A stretch of DNA of 64,000 bases, taken from Agelas oroides. Its lineage: Eukaryota; Porifera; Demospongiae; Agelasida; Agelasidae. The notes beneath the pieces are model-generated. The model did no database searches. It was not told the DNA's origin and was given only the letters and a program-made list of their open reading frames with translations. The position numbers and the translations under genes are program-made. This document shows positions 35,397-45,762 of the stretch, piece by piece. Within the stretch, counting starts at the first letter, position 1. Each line of letters starts with the position of its first letter. The DNA is taken from assembly GCA_949130485.1 (NCBI GenBank), contig OX422189.1, positions 8,314,220 to 8,378,219 of the forward strand, written 5' to 3'.

Positions 35397-37196
35397 TAAT
35401 GTTGGGCGATATACCGGTATTTTTAGTGATTTGCGGTATTTGACTCAAACCGGTATAACCAGTATAGCAGGTTGCCGTGATCTGTCGGTTGTGCAAACAC
35501 TCAGTATCAGCGAAAGGCGGTAACACATCGAACCTGCTGATGGTTCATCATCCCCAACGGCATTTCGAGGTAAAGAAGGCAAACAGCAAGCCTAGCGGCA
35601 AGGACAAGGACCACACAAAAACTGGCAAGGCTTCTTTCAGGCTATTTAACACACATCGATCAGGCCAGAAGTATGAACGAAAGAGCAGAAAGTGGCAGCA
35701 GCTGACTGATGCAGTGACATACTGCTTGGCTAAAGATATGATGCCAATTTATTCTGTCAAGGAGAGTTTTGTTCGTTTACTCCATTCTCTGGATTCTCAG
35801 TATGAGTTGCCAAGCCGTAAGAATTTTTCAAATGTTGCCATCCCCAAACTTTATGCACAGACCATAGATGATATAGTCGTCCCTACTATATCATCTATGC
35901 ACAGACTCAAGATGTCGTTGCAGCAGAAATCAAAAGCGCCGAGTTTCTTGCTGCAACAACAGATACGTGGTCCAGTTACACTACTGAGCCATACTTGAGC
36001 TATACAGTACATTTTGTGCAGGAGGACTGGAAGCTTGAGAGCCAATGTCTGCAGACCCATTACCTTCCTGAAGACCATACCAGTGAAAATATTGCTGCAG
36101 CCCTGAGAGAGACACTGAGTCATGGGAGATTGATGTTTCAAAGCAGGTATGTCTAACCACAGATAATGGATCAAAATATAGTATGTGCTGCTGAAAGCTG
36201 TCTGGGCTGGACTCATCTCTCCTGCTTTGGCCACAATCTCCACCTTGCAGTTCAGAATTCCACAAAAAATGAGAGGAAAGTGGATCGAGCAGTAGGAGTC
36301 TGCAAGAAGCTGGTCTCTACATTCTCCCATAGTTGGAAGAAAAAGCGAGAAGTGAGAAAGATCCAGGAGGAGCTAGGCTACCACAACATTGCCTTGTCAC
36401 AGATTGTGCTACACGGTGGGGTTCCACAGAAAAGATGATTGCAAGAGTGCTAGAGCAATTCGTAAGGTACTAAGTGACGATCGGAAACAGCCCATCTAAT
36501 ACCAACATGGCAGGATATTGATGTCCTGGAATCCATTCAAGCTGCACTTGGACCACTCGCTGATTTCACAGACATGCTGTCAGGAGAGAACTTCGTGACC
36601 ATGTCCACTATCCTGCCTGTGTTACATATACTCAAAAATGAGGTCTTGAAGGAGTCAGAGAATGACACTCAACTCACTAAAGACATCAAGGCTCGCATTC
36701 TCACCTCCATGGAAGACAAGTATTCAGACCCTGATGTCAGTGGACTGCTGAATGTAGCATGCTTCCTTGACCCATGCTTTATTTAGTACTGAATACATTT
36801 CCACTAGTGTGGAAGTTGCTATAGTGAAAGACAGACTAGCAAGAGAAGGGGTGGTGGAAGATCCAGGCTCCTAAGTACCCTATTTTAGCTAAGCTAGCTA
36901 AGAAGTATTTGTGTATCTGTGCGTCCAGCTCTGCTTCAGAGAGACTGTTTAGTACCTCTGGGCACATTGCTTCTAAGAAGCGTACCTTGCTTAAACCTGA
37001 CAAACTAAACATGCTTGTGTTCCTATCCAACAATCTTTAAAACTGCTCTGTGTTCAAAGTTGTGTAATGTGTCAGATGTACATGTATAAACGATGACTTT
37101 TGATTACACAAGACAGCAGTATGCATATACTGGTATACGGTGATGTTACTGTCATATCAAATACCAATATTGAATTTCCCATACCACCCAACATTA
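35397..37196 (+). mobile_element. hAT transposon, 8-bp target duplication, inactive
   Basis: The ends are TAATGTTGGGCGATAT and the inverse of TAATGTTGGGTGGTAT. GTCTCACC flanks both sides (35389-35396 and 37197-37204), the 8-bp duplication typical of hAT. It carries a broken ZBED-type transposase on its plus strand. The right-hand duplication includes the last exon base and the splice donor of the locus B linker exon. Confidence 0.92.
35477..37039 (+). pseudogene. hAT (ZBED-type) transposase, fragmented
   Basis: A BED zinc finger opens the frame (ICRLCKHSVSAKGGNTSNLL, then HHPQRH). Catalytic-core pieces follow at 35.9-36.8 kb in changing frames, with a duplicated CATAGATGATATAGTCGT / CACTATATCATC palindrome at about 35865-35900. 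The hAT C-terminal dimerisation motif is intact at about 36884-37039 (SSASERLFSTSGHIASKKR, ending MLVFLSNNL and stop). At least four frame breaks make it non-functional. hAT transposases cut and paste DNA. Confidence 0.88.
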
Positions 37197-37203
37197 GTCT
37201 CAC

Positions 37204-37341
37204 CATGCTCAGTTTTCCTCCGCCGCATCTCTTCAAGTTTTGTTAACCTCTCTGGTGTCCCTAGCCCACTGCTGTGAATCACACCCACCAGGGCCCACTC
37301 ACTTGTTGAAGAACCACGAGATGATGAAGACTGCACTGACT
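37204..37341 (-). CDS. Ser-rich linker exon of locus B
   Basis: The exon lies between the acceptor CTTCCTCAG and the donor CATG|GTGAGAC. It enters and leaves in phase 1 and encodes about 46 residues (SVQSSSSRGSSTSEWALVGV, then a basic helix-like PERLTKLEEMRRRKTEH). It joins in phase to the last Kelch exon (38579) on one side and the GTPase exon (34554) on the other. No corresponding exon is seen in locus A. No domain is recognised. Confidence 0.6.
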
Positions 37342-38578
37342 CTGAGGAAGGAGGTGGGAAGGGTGGGCACATGAGTTATCCATACATAGTACGTAGTATT
37401 TGTGGGTTGATAATGGATCTTCATTCATGGCGTGTTGAAACTACAGGACTTGTGCATACTAGCTAAATCTAGTGCAACAACCAGTTATATGACCAATTGG
37501 ATATCTCTGGAAAAGACACATCCTGACTACTTCAATGATGCCAGTAGACAGGGCTTTATGGGGAGGGAGGAGGGGAGGGACAGAATGCCATCCACCCCCC
37601 TTGGAACCTATAAGTCTAAACTGCCTTATCAGCATGAGCAAATATGGTAATCAGATCCAACCATAGACAGTGAAAATATTACTCAAAAAAAGATTTTCAG
37701 AGGGTCTAAGTTTACCCCTATATAATTAGGACACAAAGCATATCAACATAGAGATTGCTCTAGCCAGGATTCAGACAGCAATTTGAAGAGTGTGCATTTC
37801 CTACTCCAGGCCTGGAAATGAGGCTAGTACTCTCCCCCAAACAGGCAACTTTCATCTTCTTGACAATTTTTCTAAATTAGTAATGAAGCCCTGGTAGAGA
37901 GACACACAGCTAGCTGTTAATTGATATATACATATGCAGAACTTGATAAACTGGTATATGTAGAACGTTGTGGGGCGAACCTGAGCCATGGTGAGACTAA
38001 TGTTGGGTGGTATGCAGAGCAGCATCATTTGGCTAACTAAGACTTCACCAGTTTTATTACCAGGTTGCAGCATACAGGTCATGCATGTCTGCAGCTAGCA
38101 GGGTTTAAGTCTGGTCTCCTGCTGACCTCTGTTGACTCTGAACACACTGCCTTGCTTGTCATGCACAGTTCTTACACAAATATGAGAGGCAAGTGCACTT
38201 GTACTCAAGTACATCTGTATAAGCTCACCACAGCATGTAGTTGTAAGAGGTGTTTCGCCAGTCACTGCTATTAAGCTTATGATTGGCTTCTCCTGAGCCT
38301 TGTAGCTACAGGAGGTAAAGCTTTTTCACTAAGGTAACACTGCTTATAGGCATCTTGGTGTGTACAGTGTAGACCAAAACTACAACTTGAATGAGGCATC
38401 TATAATGCCTTCAATCTGTTGATTCTTCAAGTCTTTGCTGGCCGATTTATGCTAGCCCTTTTAACTATCTAACCAATCAGGACAAAATACATCTCAATAT
38501 TCATACACAATATGGATACAACAGAAGCTAATCAGAAGGGAACAGGAACACCAAGATTGTGCAAGTGTGTTTGCTCAC

Positions 38579-41500
38579 CAAACTCCAGTACAGCAGTTAT
38601 GGCTAGTTTCTGTTGATAATTTTTTGTCCACTCCCACTTCGGACATCCCCCAAACATGATGACTTGTGTCCGCCCTGGTACCAAACTCAAGGGAGTAGCA
38701 GTGTGTCTTAGCCGCATTTGTGCAGCTTCATGAAGGGCGATCTGAAGAGAGTGAAGAAACTGATTTGATTTGTGTGACATCATTGTTGAAAATTGAAGGA
38801 AAAAACAACAACATGAGATCTAGCCAGGATTCGAACCTGGGCATTCTGAATTCTTACCAACTGAGCCACTGGAGCTATAGCATTGAAGCAGAGGATAAGT
38901 GGTATACATCCATAGTACAGTTTGATTCTCTGGCTGGATCTCTTGTAGGCCTTGATTCTGCTTAGTAAGTACTGAAGTACTGTCTGCTGCATGCAACCAG
39001 CTAACTGGGTATTAACAGCAGCCACTTTGCATGTGCCATCAGAACTCTGATTGTGGGCCAACCAGAACATTTTTCCTTCCTGAGAATAGCTATACAAAAT
39101 ATTTTTTGCCTGCCTAAGATTTGCATGTTTAATTTGCAGAGTAGGAGATGAAGGGGAAAAAGGGGGGAAGTTAATGTACACATGATAGACTATGTGATCA
39201 GTTGGTTACATTGAGAGATTTAAACAATGGTCTATATAGTTAGAGTGTGCAGACAGACTCAAGTAGTCGAATCATTGATCACCACTCACCTCCCTCCACC
39301 TCCCAGAGTTGACATCCAGGATCCATGCATCACTTAGAGTGTTACCATTCTTATCCCCCACTCCCCCAGAGACCAGCAGCTGGGGGTCCTCCTCTCCAAA
39401 GTTGAGGCAGCAGGCTGCATGGGAGTCTCTCGCTGCTGGCCAAGGAGCTCCCTCAGGCTTCTCCAGTTTGGTCCACTTCTGACAGATAAAAATTGTCACA
39501 TGATGAGTTCTTGTAATGACAGTTGTTGATTGTAATGCCCATGTTATTTAGATAACTTTGTCCCACCCATTCATTTATAGCGTAATGATCACATATTTAT
39601 ATGGCATTAATCTCTTTGAGCATACCATTGACTCAAAATCCATAAGAAAACAGTCATTGACTCTGTAATTTCTGCGATGTTGTCTGCGTCTTTGTTGGGC
39701 TCCTCCAAAGAGCACTGCCTGGTGGTCGTTAATGGCAGTGTAGGAAAAGAAATAACAGGGAGGTGGCCTAGGGCCAGTGGTAGGAGGAGAGGACCATTTG
39801 CCTGCAAATAGTAAAGTTCAGTCTGAAAACCAAGTACAGTGTTGTTGTTTTGTTGTTTTTGTTGATTTGATTTAGAAAACAAGTCATGTATTGTTGGAGC
39901 ATCCCATACACGCAGCATAGTGAGTGATGTACATGTAGAACTGTTGCATAAAAGCATGACAAAATCTAAGTACCGTACTCCGTCTAAAATATTGGACATT
40001 CTAATTATTCGGACACCTCAAATATGATTTCTTTTCATCGCTCTAATCAAACCCGGCAGCAGACAAAATTGAGGGATTTCCCCTCTCTAATCCACTCAGA
40101 CACACGCGAGGTCGAAATTTTTTGCCGATAGTCAAACGAAGTTCTGCAGAGTGAATCAAGGAATAGAGAAGGCTCTACAAAGTTATTTTGAGCCTGGGTA
40201 TGTTATTCTGGAGATTACAGAAAACACTTACATGCTGCATGTTGTGTGTACCGGCTACCGTCCTTGGCTTTTGCAAGGCGCAGCACCCAAACTGTCTTGA
40301 TATTTAAAACGCTCATGGGCCGCAGAACCTTCCTAGTTAGTGTTATATTTCTGCTTGGAGGCGTTGTGAAGAAATCAGTCACTTTTACGATCGAAGCGAT
40401 TGACAGTGATCCAGGCCTCGTTCACTATGCTTCACCCCGTGAGTCCGATGGTGATGCTCAGCAACTTAGTCTGTTCATGGACACTGACAGTAGCCCCGGC
40501 ATGCACAAAGATAGTGGCAGTAAATGTACATGGTAACTCGTAACAAAAGCATGGCTGATAACTCACAAAAAGGGCGACGAAACTGGCACTAAAACCCCCT
40601 CTAATTCACACCAGACACTTCTGCTATAACTCTCCAAAAATTTCGGTACACTCCAATTGTGAATTTTTTTTGCTGTCTGCTATTTTAGAGAGACACGGTA
40701 TAGCTATATACGTGTGTGTGTGTGTGTGTTAGGAAGACATGGCAAAAGGGAACTAGGAGTACAATGGTCAAACGATGTCAGGGTGACCTAAAAATGTAAT
40801 AGCTATACAAGAATGCTCAGCAAAAACTTGTCTTTCAGACTCACTAGTTCTAAAGTGTTGAATATATAACAAGAGACGTGGCACATAGGTCCCATCTGCC
40901 TTTTTTTTTCAGGGAGATGTGTAGCCTCGTTCCCAGGCTCCTGTGCGTGGGCGGAGGAAAAAGAGCCTAGTACACACTGTTTGCACATGCTCAGTTCCCC
41001 CAGGATTTCTGGAAATCTGGGTAAAATCTGCTCCGTTCCACAACCTCCGCGAGACACGCTGACTTCTCCCCGTATAAAAGATGCCTGCTACAGACCACGC
41101 TCTGTGTGGACGATGAGGAGGGAGCGACGAAGGTATTCAGCTCTTCGCTTGCGATCGTCCATTCCAGTTAAACGCTGCGGCACGTGACTGACGCAATCTT
41201 TCCCTCTGAAGTTTACAGATCGTCTCGATCGAAGCAATGCAGAACGTTAACATCAAAGCAATATTGGTTTTGCCTTCAAAACAGCCCGTATGTGTCCCAC
41301 AGGGAGTATAACCATGCAGTGCGGGCTTTCAGGAGGTAAACAGAAATTGACTGTAATTTTAGTGTAGCGGAGTATGCAGGTTACCAAGGGAACTTAGCGC
41401 ATGCGCAAACAGTGTGTACCAGGCTCTCTTTCCTCCTCCCCCGCACAAGAGCCTGGGAATGAGGCTAGCAGATGTGGTTCAGCGATTGCTCAGGCTTTCT

Positions 41501-43030
41501 TACATGTGTCACTAGCCTCATTCCCAGGCCAACTGGGCTGGGAATGAGGATAATGTGTCACATGTGCTGGATTGTCAAGATGGCAACTAGCTTCACAGCA
41601 CATGGTGGAGTGGTTGACCATCTAGTTATATCAATGCACAAAAAATTCATAGCCATGTACATCAAGGGCAGTTAAACTAAGAGTGCCTTTGGAAGGTGAC
41701 TATAGTATGTGATACTGTATAGTTGGTAATTTTCGCGAGGGATTTATTTTCGCGTTTTTCGCGAGTCAAGAAGCCATTCGCGAAAATTAAAACCGCAAAA
41801 TGTTTGTTGACCACGTGCAAAGCGATTGAACCATGTTTCAATCCGGCCTACTTCAAACTATCTAGCCGTTCTATAAACTCCAACGAAAGCCCGTCACAGA
41901 ATGTGCCTTTGACGGCTATCGCTCAAGCCATCCAGGAAATCAAAGTGCTACGTAAGCACAGATGCACGAACCGGACAGCGGAGCAAGGCCGGGAGCGGAA
42001 GCAATCGTTTCTACAAACGTCTTGGGTACGAGGCTACTTTTCTCGTCACACTGGAACAAAGAGCTGAGATTGCCATCTCTCTCTGTAAGCAATTCTAAAC
42101 ATTTGCTCAGCTTTTAGCTGTACTGCTAGCTAACCAGCGGATCCCAGATTCACCGACTGCGAAAATTTCTAAAACCCGAATTTTGGCCTGTTGCGCAAAA
42201 ATTTGTACCCGCGAAAATTATCAACTATACGGTACATGCCAGAGAATGACTAAAATGACTAGTGTCATCAATTTCAGTATCTCAACCCTCTTGACTTTTA
42301 CTCAAAGGGTGATCCCACTTAAAGCTTACTCCAGTCATGACAGAGGCAATACCAAGACTATTTTATTGATGATCCCAAGCTGTTTTCGATTAGCAAAGGT
42401 CTATAGTACCTACCTGCACTTCTACCACCCCACACAAACACCCGGATTAGAATAAAACAAATGAGACTATGCACACATACTTCTTGTGATGTCAAAGATG
42501 TGAAGTTCATTGCTCAAACCCCTCCCACTAATGAAGGGATCCTCGATAAAAGTTGCTCCAGGCTGAATGGGACCTTTGGGAATGCAATAGCCCCCAAATG
42601 TAGCCAGCTGGTCTTGAGAGAAGGAGACCATTCCACACCAAATCTTTCTCATTGGTCCATCAGCCTGGTTCAGAGGTTGTAGCTCCCTCCACTCCAGTGT
42701 GGTGGTGTCAAGTCTATGAAGGGAATTGTAATAAGACCTGCCATCGTACCCACCAAACCAGTACAAGGAATCCAACAGTGAGGTGCAGGCTCCATGGACC
42801 AGTCCAGGAGGTGGCACTCCTGTTGTGTGGTGCTTCTCCCATGTCTCCAGGTAGGGGTCAAAGATGTCAATAGTTGATGTTAGCTTTCTTCTGTCACTCT
42901 CAGAGAAGTCCGGAACAGAGCCACCCCAGAGGTAGCACCTTCCCCTAACTGGAGCAGCACCATGGGAAAACTTGGGAGTTGGCTCATATTGTTTTGTTGT
43001 ATAGAATGTGGAAGACTGAATGGATGCCAT
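38579..43030 (-). CDS. Kelch-repeat propeller, five exons (locus B, Kelch half)
   Basis: This is a duplicate of the locus A Kelch block. The exons are 43031-42481, 39801-39626, 39478-39290, 39079-38981 and 38741-38579, with the same phases. Motifs match blade for blade (CYLWGGS, YWFGGYDGRSYYNSLHRLD, ATFGGYCIP, AVLFGGA, LLVSGGVGDKNGNTLSDAW, VIMFGG). The first Met (43030) again lies one base after the acceptor. No stop or frameshift interrupts it, so it is probably functional. Several introns contain transposons absent from copy A. Its exit phase (1) suits the linker exon at 37341. Confidence 0.85.
39973..40698. mobile_element. DNA transposon remnant, TA target site, in a Kelch B intron
   Basis: The ends CCGTACTCCGTCTAAAATA and the inverse of CCGTGTCTCTCTAAAATAG are flanked by TA. 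The matching intron of copy A (about 13757) lacks it. There is a short plus-strand frame at 40246-40536 of no recognised family. Probably non-autonomous. Confidence 0.7.
40922..41469. mobile_element. TAGCCTCG-family element, about 9-bp target duplication
   Basis: The ends TAGCCTCGTTCCCAGGCTC and GAGCCTGGGAATGAGGCTA are inverse copies. GGAGATGTG on the left and GCAGATGTG on the right flank them, and copy A has the single site GGAGATGTGG at about 14000. This gives an independent example of the roughly 9-bp duplication made by this family. The body is about 550 bp and non-coding. Confidence 0.8.
41715..42232. mobile_element. MITE, TA target site, in a Kelch B intron
   Basis: The termini CTGTATAGTTGGTAATTTTC and the inverse of CCGTATAGTTGATAATTTTC lie between TA dinucleotides. 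Inside each end are further CGCGAAAAT-type repeats. It is absent from the matching place in copy A (about 14238). Confidence 0.8.
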
Positions 43031-44378
43031 TCTTGAGGGTAGAGATAGTCACTGTATTCAGAATCTACCATGTCATCGCTGAGATAATATGGCTTTGTAT
43101 GGCTGAGGCAGCTAAAGAGAAAAGAATTGCATAAGCTTCCCCACTGTGTAATTTTTTTTTTTACCCACAATACCTGAATACACACTTCAGCTTGTTTGCT
43201 TGGAACAGCATGTAGGGTAATTAGTCTCTAAATGAAAAGTGTCCCCCCCTCCACAGAATAAATTTCAATAGACTAGGAAATAACAGTCTAATGAGAACAA
43301 AACAAGCATCATTTTGACATGTATATTTTCAGTGAGAGATAAACAAAACAAAAAAACACTTGGGATACTTTATACATTTTGCATTCGTACTGTTTTGCCT
43401 TTATGCATTTTTTCATGGAGTGTGGACTGGATTATGGCTTGTGGGTAGTCTCATTCCCAGGTGGGTCTGGGGACAATACTAGGCTATGGGTGAGGATACC
43501 TTTTATGGACTAGACCATGCATGGAATGCCAGGCATTTCCCGGGTCAAGAGCATGTATTAATATCCCAATACATCTTACTGTAGTATTTATGAGCAGCCT
43601 ACTCTCATGGTTGAACAACAGTCACAGGCTGTACATTGGTATCTAATTAATGCAAACAGCTAACTGGATTGCTTGAGCAGTAGTGCATCGACTACAAACT
43701 GATAGAAGTGCCACTTTCAAACACTGCAGCCTTATAACTTGGTGTCAAATGCACCCCCACTACATAACTAGTCAGATGATTTATCATCGTGGGGGCGAGC
43801 CTAAGCGAGCAATGCGTTGCTGATTTAATGTCATGACTCGAGCCATGGATAACAGCAGAATTTGTCACTGTCTGCTGTTCCATGAGCGTGGTAAGCAAAA
43901 ACTTCGTGAAGCCATTTCTTCGGTTGAAGAAGCTTCTAAGGCTACACACACGATTGGACTAAACTTCACACTGAAGTTATGAGCTGAATCTCTGGCGCTT
44001 ATGAGTGTCGATTATGCATGGGCCTTACCTGAAGCGAACTCAACTACTGTGCGTGATTTGTACCGTCTGCATGCGTCTGTGAGCAGCCTGCCCTTGTCTG
44101 TCATGGTCCGCAGTTGTCATGCGTGCGTCGTCTTCGTTCCGGGCTTCCTTCATGGCGACGCTGCGCTCGCATTCAGTAGATCCATCGGCGTGGAGTTAGT
44201 TAGTGAGGGGTCCATCGTGTCAACTTGCACTGGAACATGAATTTTGACGAGCTTTAACACGTGTGCAAATTAATGTACGTGTACCTTCGTATATCCGTTC
44301 GTTCAATTTAAATTTTCGGTATATGGTCGGTCGTATGCATACACACGCGTCTTGCAATGCAGTCCCGCTAGTGTGGGG

Positions 44379-44444
44379 TAGCCTCGTCCCCAGGCTCTCT
44401 CCTCAAAAACGGGGGGAGGAGGAGAGAGCCTGGGGACGAGGCTA
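44379..44444. repeat. TAGCCTCG palindrome
   Basis: TAGCCTCGTCCCCAGGCTCT and its inverse form a 66-bp hairpin. It abuts the 3' tail of the LINE fragment, which begins immediately after it. Confidence 0.8.
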
Positions 44445-44445
44445 A

Positions 44446-45720
44446 GAATGAATGAATGAAATATTTTATTAGAGTGACACGCGAGATGCCCGGCCTGATT
44501 AGGCCTATGAGTCACTACAAACGGGTACAAAATAATGGTTAAGTATACAGATATTACAGATTTAAAAGCTGGATTCTAGTTTTATACAAGTTATACAAAT
44601 GTTTCCCAATTATTCTACAATGATTATTTGCACTAAGGATGTACTTAAATTTATCAATAAGGGTAAGGGAGGTAAAAGAGTTATCTAAGTCGGATAGGCA
44701 ACTGAAAAAGGTAGAACGTAAATGATCTAAAGCTGGACACAACATAACAAAATGAAATTCAGTTTCAACAGTGTCTGATGAACACAATCTGCAGGTCCGG
44801 AGGTGGTATGGTGTTTTTGGTGCCCTATATCGGCCTGTCTCAATGTGAAGTGGGAGACAACCCCCTCGTAGGGCAGCCATGACCCACCGGTGACCCCTGC
44901 ACAGAATACCACTAATGTAGCACTCTGGCCTAGGTTGTTGTTTTATAACTCTATAGTTATGTAGCCTACCCCCTGAGTCTGTACAGTAGGTGTTATGGTC
45001 CCAGATTCGCATTCTCCATTTGTGGTTTGCTTTATCAGTTAATTTAGTGATGACTATGGTTTGAAATTCCTTAGGAGACAAGCTAGTTACATTATTTGGA
45101 TTTAAGTGTCCTAGGTTGATCTAAGTGAGCAATTTATTTGCATGAAAACACCAGGTAGGTTTGCCCTTATTGGCTAGTTCTAGTGACCATTTAAAAATCT
45201 TTTTAGTAAGACGACTATCGTCCATAGTAGCAAGACGGAACCAGAGTTTGAGCATCTCAAACTGGTGTCTACTCCAGACTGGCATCCATCCTGAGTCACC
45301 TTCTAGTAGATCTACTGGGCAGTTTTTACCCACACCCAAAATATGTCTAATTGCCTTGTTCTGAATGGTTTGTAACTTGGGGAAGGTTCTGTAACCCCAG
45401 ACACCAGCCCCATAGTCCATTCTAGATATTACTAGTGAGTCATAAAGTGAGCTGAATGCTTCAAAGGGAAAATTACCAAATTGTTTTGATTTAGCTATAA
45501 GAAGGCCCAAAGCTTTTCTGGCAGATTCACTAAGTGCATTAACACAGTTTTGGTAGTCTAAGTGTTCATCAAGCCAAACACCAAGGTATTTATATGAAGG
45601 CACAACTTCTAATTCTGAGGGGCCACATTTAAAATTGAACGAGGTCCTAGGCTGGGATTTATGTCTAAAATGGCCAATTTTTGTTTTGCTGGTGTTAATG
45701 TGAAGTCGCCAGGATTCACA
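44446..45720 (-). pseudogene. 5'-truncated LINE fragment (3' part of reverse transcriptase polyprotein)
   Basis: Frame 45603-45121 has YKYLGVWLDEHLDY and ISRMDYGAGVWGYRTFPKLQ, the thumb/connector region that follows a LINE reverse transcriptase. Frame 45081-44554 continues with the Cys-His knuckle CRLCSSDTVETEFHFVMLCP. The element ends in an (ATTC)n tail at about 44458-44446. The catalytic reverse transcriptase is absent, and a frame break separates the two parts. It belongs to a different family from the LINE at 21-27 kb. Confidence 0.85.
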
Positions 45721-45762
45721 CCAGGTGTTAGCTAAGTGTGGGGCTCGCTCAGGCTCGCCCCA

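Larger units (their letters stand above)
43793..45762. mobile_element. Element with GGGGCGAGCCTRAGCGAGC termini, holding a LINE fragment
   Basis: The left end TGGGGGCGAGCCTAAGCGAG and the right end (inverse of TTGGGGCGAGCCTGAGCGAG) bound about 1.97 kb. Copy A lacks this stretch at about 17070, while flanking sequence on both sides aligns. No clean target duplication is visible. The interior includes the TAGCCTCG palindrome at 44379-44444 and the LINE fragment at 44446-45720. A related half-motif (GGGGCGAACCTGAGCC) lies at about 37972. Confidence 0.55.
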
